A stretch of 22,400 nucleotides of DNA, from positions 1-22,400 of the IMG/VR virus record IMGVR_UViG_3300030451_001970, one strand, 5' to 3'. The notes under the pieces were generated by a model that saw only the letters and a program-made list of their open reading frames with translations, did not search any database and was not told the origin of the DNA. Origin of the DNA: a virus. Of this stretch, positions 5,114 to 13,000 are shown one piece after another (within the stretch, counting starts at the first letter, position 1; every line of letters starts with the position of its first letter). A program made the translations under genes and the position numbers.

Positions 5114-5257
5114 TTACTTTTTAAGATATTTTTCCCTTAAAGTTGGAACCTCGCTATAAATATCTTTATTCCAATTACGCAAGGCTATATATCTTACACG
5201 CCATTTCCATACTTTATAAGTCTGGAATGGCACTAACCAATATCTTAATTTATTCAT
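5114..5257 (-). CDS. Small basic protein, 47 aa
   Basis: ATG 5257-5255 (MNKLRYWLVPFQTYKVW...) follows CAGAAAGGATATT. The longer in-frame version starting at 5329 would read through hairpin H5 and lacks an RBS, so I reject it. The product is rich in Lys, Arg and aromatic residues (KVWKWRVRYIALRNW), consistent with a small nucleic-acid- or membrane-associated peptide. No family is recognised. It is the first gene of the leftward arm and is bracketed by H4 and H5. Confidence 0.65.
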   Translation of the reverse strand: MNKLRYWLVPFQTYKVWKWRVRYIALRNWNKDIYSEVPTLREKYLKK

Positions 5258-5269
5258 AATATCCTTTCT

Positions 5270-5310
5270 GTCGGAAGGTTCGAACTCAGAAGTTCGAGAA
5301 CCTTCTAGAC
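5270..5310 (-). repeat. Bulged hairpin H5 (divergent member)
   Basis: Inner stem TCGAACT (5280-5286) pairs with AGTTCGA (5291-5297) around CAGA. A two-base bulge GA (5298-5299) follows. The outer stem (5273-5279 with 5300-5306) then continues imperfectly to 5270/5310. The layout matches H1-H4 but the bulge and loop differ. It ends 12 bases before the start of the 47-aa gene. Confidence 0.65.
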
Positions 5311-5384
5311 ATAAAGATATATAATTCATAAGACTGTATAGGTATCTTAAATAACTATATATCTCTATATTTTAATGTACTAGG

Positions 5385-5429
5385 AAGCCAGACTGTCTGA
5401 CTTCAGGAAGTCTGAAGACAGTCTGTCTT
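5385..5429 (-). repeat. Bulged hairpin H6 (family of six)
   Basis: Outer arms 5385-5398 and 5416-5429 pair at 13 of 14 positions. The bulge TGA is at 5413-5415. Inner stem GACTTC (5399-5404) pairs with GAAGTC (5407-5412), with AG between. It lies in the leader of the leftward arm with no gene immediately on either side. Confidence 0.8.
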
Positions 5430-5452
5430 ACTCTGTACAAAAATTAGAGATA

Positions 5453-5499
5453 CAGTATCTACGATACTGGTCATACAAGGTATGACTACCAGATGTCAA
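5453..5499 (-). promoter_or_regulatory. Candidate leftward promoter overlapped by two hairpins
   Basis: On the minus strand a perfect TTGACA (5499-5494) is followed, 18 bases on, by TATGAC (5475-5470), a 4 of 6 match to a -10 box. The -10 and spacer coincide with a bulged hairpin: CTGG 5467-5470 with CCAG 5489-5492, and TCATAC 5471-5476 with GTATGA 5480-5485, with bases CTA unpaired. A second perfect hairpin, CAGTATC 5453-5459 with GATACTG 5463-5469, lies next to it. This could be a promoter with an operator or simply another RNA structure. Confidence 0.35.
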
Positions 5500-5524
5500 T
5501 CTGTATGTCCTACATATAGTACGT

Positions 5525-5615
5525 AAGGTTTATAAAATATGCTGGTAATTCGGTAGGAAACCCAGTAAGAATGGGCGTTAGCGGGCATATGGTTTTTTAA
5601 AGCTAACTAAACCTT
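5525..5615. other. Folded intergenic segment, candidate leader RNA
   Basis: AAGGTTTA (5525-5532) closes with TAAACCTT (5608-5615). Inside, ATATGC (5537-5542) pairs with GCATAT (5585-5590), and CCCA (5561-5564) with TGGG (5572-5575). GTTAGC (5577-5582) could instead pair with GCTAAC (5602-5607), crossing the ATATGC stem as a pseudoknot or competing fold. No gene is present. If leftward transcripts start near 5740, this lies in their leader. The rest of 5616-5728 shows nothing I can identify. Confidence 0.4.
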
Positions 5616-5728
5616 TTCTTAAGTCCTTGGGTACTGCCTTTGTCTTTCTAGTGTACTGTCTTGCCAGTCAGCAGCTTTCTGCATCCCGATTGCACCTTCA
5701 CCTGTAACAGATTACTTGTGTTTAGTGT

Positions 5729-5757
5729 TTGTAATTAACATGACTATAGCATATAAT
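5729..5757 (+). promoter_or_regulatory. Candidate promoter for the packaging/virion arm
   Basis: TTGTAA (5729-5734, four of six matches to the -35 consensus), a 17-base spacer and a perfect TATAAT (5752-5757) form a sigma70-type promoter. It lies about 40 bases upstream of the terminase start and points rightward. Confidence 0.6.
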
Positions 5758-5770
5758 TCTCACTATACAA
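5743..5770 (-). promoter_or_regulatory. Candidate leftward promoter overlapping the rightward one
   Basis: On the minus strand TTGTAT (5770-5765), a 16-base spacer and TATAGT (5748-5743) form a weaker sigma70-like promoter. It overlaps the rightward -10 region, so the two polymerases would compete. It would serve the leftward arm through a ~480-nt leader. The -35 match is poor, so this is tentative. Confidence 0.3.
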
Positions 5771-5795
5771 ACATCTAAAGAAAGATAGTGAAATA

Positions 5796-7718
5796 ATGGT
5801 AGATACTACCAATAATGTTATCTGTATAGCAGAGGGCTGTAGGAAGAAACTTAAGGGCAAACAACGTAAATTCTGTTCTCCTACATGCCAAAAACGTCAA
5901 TTTGCAAGAGATAAGTACTATAACAAGAAAGTTGACACAAAACCTATTAATATAGAACGTAAGTCTGACGAGGGCGACTACGCTTCCGTTAGGCGAGGAC
6001 AGTATTACCGAGCTTTCGTAAGCGAAGGAATAGCTGAACAAGTGGCCACTGGCGATATGGCAGTAGCTGACGCAGCTTCACTCCTTGGTTGCACTTCGGC
6101 TACTGTCAGTCGCATGCTTGCTGCATTCAAAATAGATACACGAAACGAAATAGCTGCAGAAGAATGGGAACTATCCAAAGAAGCAAAGGCTGCATTAGAA
6201 AATTTTTCAAACTTCCGACAAAGATACTTTAGAACAGAACTAGGAGAAATATACGACACCGCAGATTTTCATACTAACTGGATAAATAACATTATAGATA
6301 GTATTGATAACGGTAAAGAATTACTGATACTGTCACCCCCACGACATGGAAAGACTGAATTATTAATACACTTTGCTGTATATCAAATATGCAAAAACCC
6401 TAACACAAGAATTATGTGGGTAGGTGGTAACGAAGACATTGCTAAGAACGCACTATCTGCTGTACTTGATGTATTAGATACTAATGAAGAATTACAAGAA
6501 GACTTTTGTTTACCAGGTACATCTTTTAAGCCAGACAATAGGTCAGGAAAGAACTGGTCACAAAATCAATTTACTGTAGGTACTAGAACTGTTGCAGGTA
6601 TTAAATCACCTACTATGGTTGCTGTAGGTAAAGGTGGCAAGATATTATCTCGTGACTGCGATATTATTATTGCTGACGACATTGAGGACCATCAAACAAC
6701 TATGCAACCTGGTGCAAGAGAATCTACAAGACAATGGTGGACTACAACATTATCAAGTCGTAAAGAGGAACATACAGCTGTTATTGTTATAGGTTCTAGA
6801 CAACACCCTGATGATTTATATAATCATTTACTTGACTCAGATAATTTTACAAGCATAGTAGAAACAGCACATGCTATTGAATGCGATAAACCAGAACATT
6901 TAGAAGATGAACATGTTGATTGTATGTTATGGCCTAAGAAAAGAACTTTTAAATGGTTACAATCTAGATTAAATTCTGCAGAGTCAACAGGTGGTAGACA
7001 AACTTTTGAAATGGTTTATTACAACCAAGCATATGTAGAAGGTACGCAAATATTTACTATGAACATAATTGACCAATGTATGCGTAGCGATTTAGTATTA
7101 GGACAGGTATACAAAAATCTTTACCTTGTTGCTGGTTTAGACCCTGCATCAAGTGGTTACCAAGCAAGTGTATTGTGGGGTATAGACCAGTACAGGGGAG
7201 AGTTATATCTAGTAGATTTAGAAAATAGACGTGGAGGTGGAATTAGGGCTGCGTTAGACCAAATGGCTGATTGGTTACATACCTATGATTGTAGACATTG
7301 GATAGTAGAAGAAAATGGTTTTCAATCTGCTATTAGACAAGATGCAAGTATAAAAGAATTTACACTACGTACAGGTATAACAGTACAAGGTCACATGACA
7401 GGTAAAAACAAACATGACCCACTATATGGTGTAGGTGCTATGGCTGATTTGTTTGAAGATAGAAGAATACATTTACCTACTGGTGATGGAGAATCTAATG
7501 CTAAAGTACAGAAATACAGACAACAACTGTTATACTTTGATGGAAAACCTGTTTCTAAAAGAAACAAAGAGAAGACCGATATAGTTATGGCTAGTTGGTT
7601 TCCAATGAAAGTTTTTAGGCGTATGCAAAAAGAGCATGCTGCTGATATAGGGTTAGACTATAACCCTAGTTATGGAGATTACAAGATTACAGAAATGAAT
7701 GAGGCACCGTGGGGATAG
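5796..7718 (+). CDS. terL: Terminase large subunit with N-terminal zinc-ribbon-like and HTH regions
   Basis: This is the packaging motor that cuts concatemeric DNA and pumps it into the procapsid. The ATPase half has Walker A SPPRHGKT at residues 180-187, Walker B DIIIADD at 289-295 and a coupling-like motif GSRQHPDD near 333-340. The nuclease half (RNase H-like) shows the expected acidic residues: Asp449 in AGLDPA, Glu506/507 in VEENG and Asp595 in KTDIVMA. The N-terminus is unusual: Cys10, Cys15, Cys27 and Cys31 form a zinc-ribbon-like cluster, and residues about 86-112 (VADAASLLGCTSATVSRML) look like a helix-turn-helix. Small terminase subunits normally supply DNA recognition, and none is seen here, so this region may do that job. 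The gene ends 10 bases inside the portal gene. Confidence 0.95.
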   Translation: MVDTTNNVICIAEGCRKKLKGKQRKFCSPTCQKRQFARDKYYNKKVDTKPINIERKSDEGDYASVRRGQYYRAFVSEGIAEQVATGDMAVADAASLLGCTSATVSRMLAAFKIDTRNEIAAEEWELSKEAKAALENFSNFRQRYFRTELGEIYDTADFHTNWINNIIDSIDNGKELLILSPPRHGKTELLIHFAVYQICKNPNTRIMWVGGNEDIAKNALSAVLDVLDTNEELQEDFCLPGTSFKPDNRSGKNWSQNQFTVGTRTVAGIKSPTMVAVGKGGKILSRDCDIIIADDIEDHQTTMQPGARESTRQWWTTTLSSRKEEHTAVIVIGSRQHPDDLYNHLLDSDNFTSIVETAHAIECDKPEHLEDEHVDCMLWPKKRTFKWLQSRLNSAESTGGRQTFEMVYYNQAYVEGTQIFTMNIIDQCMRSDLVLGQVYKNLYLVAGLDPASSGYQASVLWGIDQYRGELYLVDLENRRGGGIRAALDQMADWLHTYDCRHWIVEENGFQSAIRQDASIKEFTLRTGITVQGHMTGKNKHDPLYGVGAMADLFEDRRIHLPTGDGESNAKVQKYRQQLLYFDGKPVSKRNKEKTDIVMASWFPMKVFRRMQKEHAADIGLDYNPSYGDYKITEMNEAPWG

Positions 7719-9487
7719 AAAACCTAGACATTAAAAATTATCAAGAGATAGTTAGAAACGCAGCTGAACTTACATCAGGTAAGTTAGTTCAAGAAAGACA
7801 AGTACAAAAAGCTAGAATCAAAGCAATTCTTAATGGTGGTGCTGATGGTATAAAAGCATTACTAGGTAATACAATGGAAACAAGTGATGCTGATTTATTA
7901 CCAGCTCCAAACATGTTGCAGTCTGGTATTGACCGACTTGCACAAAAAGTATCTGGAATACCTCAAGTTAGAGTAGATGTACCTAACGATAATGATTCAA
8001 GTAGAAGTAAACAACGTGCAGAAAAACTAGAACGTATTGTTACTAGCTATGATGAAAAACAAAACCTACTAGGTCAATTACAACAAGCAGCTAGATGGCT
8101 ACCTGGTTATGGTTTTTGTGCATGGGTAATTACAACTAAACAAGATAAGAATGGTCATTACTATCCTAGTGCTGAACTACGTGACCCTTATGATACATTC
8201 CCAGGTAACTTTGGTCCTGACCAACAACCTAGAGAAATGGCAGTACTAAGACGTGTGCCTAGATATAAACTAGCTCAAATCTATCCTGAGTTTGCAAAAG
8301 AAATTTTAAAACAAGATGATGATGAAGAATCAACACCAGATACTGCAACTCCATTTATGTCTTATGAAAATAACAGAGAACAAGGTTGGGAAGACAATAC
8401 CTACTCTGGTGTAAGAATTATTGAATACTACGACATGGGTGGTACTTATGTAGTGTTCCCAGAAAAAAATATGATTCTTGACTTTATACCTAACGTATTA
8501 TCTACACCACCTTTTGTATTCATGAAGAAAGTTTCTTTTGACCAACTTAAAGGTCAATACGACCATGTCATAGGATTAATGGCTATGATGGCAAAAATTA
8601 ATATAATGTCTGCGATTGCAATGGAAGATTCTGTTTTTACAGAAACTAACATATCTGGAGAAATAGAATCAGGACAATATAGAAAAGGTAGATTTGCTGT
8701 TAACTATCTAGCTCCAGGTACACAAGTTTCTAAACCAATGAATAATATTCCGTATCAATTGTTTCAACAAATAGATAGGTTGGAAAGACAATTGCGTATG
8801 GTAGGTGGTTATCCTGTAACTGACGATAGTCAATCACCAAACAGTTTTGTTACTGGTGCTGGATTATCAGAATTAAATAGCACAATGTCATTAATGATAT
8901 CTGAATACAGAGATATTATAAAAACAGGCATGGTAGCTATGGATGAGAAGCGTTTAGAAATGGACGTTGTATTATCTTATTCAACAGGTGTAACTAAGAA
9001 ACCTATTGTAGGTTTTTATCAAGGCTCTGCATTTAGTGAGAATTATCAACCACTAAACGACATAGGTGGCGACTTTAGAACAAGACGTATCTATGGTGTT
9101 ATGGCTGGTTTTGATGAACCACAGAAAATTGTAACTGGGTTGCAATTGTTACAAGCAGGTGTTATAGACGTAGAAACATTACAAGACAATATTGATGGTT
9201 TAGAAAATATAGCAAAAGTACAAGAACGCATTAGAAAGAATAAAGCAGAAGGTGTTTTATTTGATAGTATTTTAGCTAGGTCTGCACAAGGTGACCCTGC
9301 AGCTACAATGGCTGCTATAGCTATTTACGAGTATCCAGGAGCTGTAACAGAAATTATGAAACAGTTCTATACTCCACAAGAGCCACAGATGTCACCAGAA
9401 GAAGAAGCTATGATACAACAACAAATGATGCAACAACAGTTAGGTGGTAACAATGTTCCAACAATGGCACAAGCATTCGGATTATAA
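7709..9487 (+). CDS. Portal protein, 592 aa
   Basis: The GTG start (7709) follows GAGG with short spacing and overlaps the end of the terminase gene. Position directly after the large terminase, size, and sequence style (PNMLQSGIDRLAQKVSG at about 67-83, followed by a mixed alpha/beta region and YDTFPG near 161-166) fit a dodecameric portal, the ring through which DNA enters and leaves the capsid. The C-terminus is Gln/Met-rich (SPEEEAMIQQQMMQQQ), a feature common in portal tail ends. I see no exact named subfamily. The downstream neighbours suggest that internal virion proteins assemble onto it. Confidence 0.88.
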   Translation: MGIENLDIKNYQEIVRNAAELTSGKLVQERQVQKARIKAILNGGADGIKALLGNTMETSDADLLPAPNMLQSGIDRLAQKVSGIPQVRVDVPNDNDSSRSKQRAEKLERIVTSYDEKQNLLGQLQQAARWLPGYGFCAWVITTKQDKNGHYYPSAELRDPYDTFPGNFGPDQQPREMAVLRRVPRYKLAQIYPEFAKEILKQDDDEESTPDTATPFMSYENNREQGWEDNTYSGVRIIEYYDMGGTYVVFPEKNMILDFIPNVLSTPPFVFMKKVSFDQLKGQYDHVIGLMAMMAKINIMSAIAMEDSVFTETNISGEIESGQYRKGRFAVNYLAPGTQVSKPMNNIPYQLFQQIDRLERQLRMVGGYPVTDDSQSPNSFVTGAGLSELNSTMSLMISEYRDIIKTGMVAMDEKRLEMDVVLSYSTGVTKKPIVGFYQGSAFSENYQPLNDIGGDFRTRRIYGVMAGFDEPQKIVTGLQLLQAGVIDVETLQDNIDGLENIAKVQERIRKNKAEGVLFDSILARSAQGDPAATMAAIAIYEYPGAVTEIMKQFYTPQEPQMSPEEEAMIQQQMMQQQLGGNNVPTMAQAFGL

Positions 9488-9488
9488 T

Positions 9489-9650
9489 ATGCAAGATTAT
9501 TTTGATTCAGAGTTTTGGGATTTGATGTACAACGAATATGGTGTAACAGATGAGATAGATATTCTATCTGAAGAAGTAACTGAAATTATTACTCCTATGC
9601 CAGGCATAATAGTTTTAATTACTAGGGAGTTTTATGGCAAAGAATCGTAG
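9489..9650 (+). CDS. Small acidic hypothetical protein, 53 aa
   Basis: The likely start is ATG 9489 (MQDYFDSEFWDLMYNEYG...), just after the portal stop. A GTG at 9444 inside the portal gene is possible but has no RBS either. The product is strongly acidic with a hydrophobic PGIIVLIT stretch near the end. It ends 17 bases inside the next gene, in the packed style of this arm. Lack of a clear RBS lowers confidence. Translation could be coupled to the portal. Function unknown. Confidence 0.5.
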   Translation: MQDYFDSEFWDLMYNEYGVTDEIDILSEEVTEIITPMPGIIVLITREFYGKES

Positions 9651-10020
9651 AGGTGGGTATAGACAACCAAAAAAACCTGCAGCTGTAGCTACACCGCAAG
9701 GAGGACAAAGAACTGATGGTGGCCCAGGAAGTAGTAAACAACCTCTTAGAAGGCTACCTAACGCTGATTATGGTGCAAATAAAGCATTTGTAGAACAACA
9801 ACAGGCTGCTCCGTTACCAAAACAAAATCCAATGCCTGTAGCACCCAATGTGTTTGCACCAACAGAAAGACCAGGGGAACCTGTTACACAAGGACAACCT
9901 ATAGGAGCTGGTGCTGGACCAACTGTTATAGCTGATAATACTGATGCTATACTGCAAGCTTTGTATCAAATTAATCCAACACCTACATTATTGGAGATTA
10001 TTAACAATAGGAATATATAG
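9634..10020 (+). CDS. Pro/Gln-rich small virion-associated protein, 128 aa
   Basis: ATG 9634 follows AGGGAG with good spacing. The N-terminus is very basic (MAKNRRGGYRQPKKP), followed by a Gly/Pro/Gln-rich, probably disordered middle (GGPGSSKQPLRRLPNADYG) and a short helical C-terminus. From memory, similar basic GGPGS-x-KQP proteins lie next to portals in other tailed phages without a defined role. I could not check this. The disordered basic start suggests DNA or capsid-interior binding. Its TAG stop overlaps the GTG start of the giant gene (TAGTG). Confidence 0.7.
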   Translation: MAKNRRGGYRQPKKPAAVATPQGGQRTDGGPGSSKQPLRRLPNADYGANKAFVEQQQAAPLPKQNPMPVAPNVFAPTERPGEPVTQGQPIGAGAGPTVIADNTDAILQALYQINPTPTLLEIINNRNI

Positions 10021-13000
10021 TGGCATTTATACTCAATGATAGAAATGAGTATTATGACATACTTAATTCACGTAGACAACTAGAACAACAAGCAAGTCAA
10101 TATAATGCTTTATTACAAACTAATCCAGAACAAGTATTAGAAAATCTAGAAAAATATCCTACTGAATTAGATACAGGTACTGCATTAGGTATGAGTATTT
10201 TAGGAATACCACCTGAATATCAAGCTGTTAAAGAAATAGCACAGTCTAGTAGAACTAATAAACTTTATAACGAAGCTAAGTTATGGCAAGAATTACAACA
10301 AAGATATCAATATGACCATGTAGAAAACAATATGAAGATGACATGGGGTGACTTATGGACAGGTGGACTAATGCCAGGAGGAGCTAAACCAGGAGATGTT
10401 CAGTATGGTGTATGGGCATTTGCTGCTTTAGATGCTTTCTTTCAAACAGTTGGTCCATCAGGTAAATGGTCTGTTATAGGTTCTGCTGTAAATGCATTAT
10501 CACCTGGACAACCTATGAAAGTAGGTAGGTCACAAGCATATCTAAGAGATTTAAGGTCATACGATAAATTACTTAAAAAAGGTTATACACCACAAAAAGC
10601 ACAAGATATGTTGCAAATAGACCTTAGTGGCACTCAAGTATCTGGATTAGGACAAGAACTTGGAACAATAGATGAACTTAGACAACAAATTGATATGATA
10701 CAAGAAGCACATAAGATGGGTGGAGAACCTGTACTTGCTGCTATGTTTAGAGCTGTATCAGAAGGTAAACCATTAAACTTTGATAGAAGTACAAAAATTA
10801 CATTAGAATCTGTAAAAGCAGAAAAAACACCTTACTATGTTGCATTAACTACAGATTATGGAATGTCACCTGACCAAGCTAGAGATTTTATTTATAGCAA
10901 TATAGGAGCTCCATTAAAGAATTTTGATGAAAATGGCGAAATACATTACACTTCTGCATTTAATCCTAATAAAATTAATTTCTTTGCAGGTAGAGCACAA
11001 CAAAGATTCTTTTGGGCAGGACAATCAGAACAAGATTACTTTAGACCTGAGTGGGCAGATAGAGATATATTGCTTGAGTACTCACCAGGTAGAGTAACTG
11101 CAGCTGAAGTTTTCGCACCTGGCTCTAAAGCTTTTAATGTTATGTCAGGTTTAACTGATGCTGCATACCAAATTGCACCAGAATTATTAGCTGGTAAAGG
11201 TATTAAAGGAGTTAAAAACATTAGTAAAGGATTACGTAGAGTTAATCCTGCTATGGAACTATTAGATGAAGGTGCATTAGTTAAAGGTACTAAGTTTAGT
11301 AAAAAACGTGTACGAGTAAGTAGCAAAAACTTAGCAGATAATATTTTAGAAGAAGTAGGACCAGAAATTGATGGAGCTACTGGTACAGGTAATTTAAGTA
11401 AATTAGTTAATAATGCAGGTCAATTGATAACAAATCAAACAATTGGTAAAGATATAAGCACTACTAAGAAAGCTCTTAGAAAAATTAAAAAAGAACATAC
11501 TTTATTTGGTAGAGTACCTAAATTCTTTCAAACTACAAAAGATGAGATATTAAACAACAATACTAATATTGAGTTCTTTAAAGCATTAGCAGAAGAAGAT
11601 AACCTGTATTTAATTAGTAATAATCCAATTACTAGACATTTACCTGCACAAGTTCAGTCAGATATCGTAGCAGAAACTGATTGGAGAAAAGTACAAGGTA
11701 TGTTTGATGACATGATTTCATCATCAGGTTATGCAATACGTAATGATGTAGGACAAATGGTACCTTATACATTACCTGGACGTATGTTACCTAAGACTGG
11801 TTCACTTGCAGTAAATAAATTTTTACAATCTACTGGTTTAAACCCTAATGCTAACTACAGAACATTTGGTAGTTGGGCTGGTGAAAAAACAAGAAAACTA
11901 CGTGAAGGTGTATTTCCTATAAGAAAATCTAGAAAAGAACCTACTAAGTTAGTAGAAGTTGGTAATGAAGCTGTTATTGACACTATGGATGCAGTATCTG
12001 ATAAAGCATCAGCATTAGCTAAGTTAGAAAACGTTACACCATCATATGCATTAGAAAAATTAGATTTAGCAGGTGCACCTAAGTTTGAAAGATATTTAGG
12101 TTTTAGTTCTAACTTTAACTCTACATACAATCCTTATTACAGAAAGTTATTAGGAGTTGTTCCTGACATGGGAATACCTCTTAATAATTTAAATGTTGGG
12201 TATAAACAATTGTCATCTCATTTGCAAATTAATGGTTATGACGCAGATACTGCTAATAAAATTATGAAAGATTTTATGGCAATTAATCCATTAGATAAAC
12301 CTGCATATAGAGATTTTGCTTTTCAACAAGCTTCTAGAGATTTAAAGATGGTAAGAGCTAGAGGTGGTAATCATGAATATATAGCAGACTATGCAGCTCA
12401 AATGTTTGAAGGTCTTAATAAAATGAAAATATATGCAACTGATGCAGACAAAAACATACTTCCTAATATTGGTTCTAACTATAGAGGATTTGAAATAAAT
12501 GAATTAGGTTATGCAACAGATGAGTTAGGTAATGCTGTAACTACTATGAGTGGTTCTATGTTTAGTGAAATGCAAGACAATATTGCACCATTGTTAGATT
12601 ATAGATTGTTAGAACGTGCATTAGGACCTTTGTTTAAAGCATATCCAGAAAATCAGTTTAAAGCTACAAGTATTCTTTCTGATACAAAAAAATATGTTAA
12701 ATATAAAACACAACATTTGTCTTGGAATAAAGCAGAAGATGCTATTCCTAATCCTTTTGATGATGGAATATTAAATGTTAAAAGATTAGAGAATAACTTT
12801 GTAAGCAATGTTATGTCTTTTTATACAAGAAATTTATTTAAACCTTTTGTATTAATGAGAGCTGCTTTCTTTACTCGTGTATTTATGGAAGAACAAGCAC
12901 GTATAGCAGTTAAAGGATTATCTAGTATTTACAACAGACCATACGAATACTTTCAATGGTTAGCTGCACATAATCCTAATTCACGTGTGGGTAAAATATT

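Noticed and set aside
3915-5429. Reading the leftward-arm hairpins as intrinsic terminators
   Set aside because: None is followed by a U-run in the leftward transcript, and repeated terminators inside one arm would cut off the downstream coupled genes.
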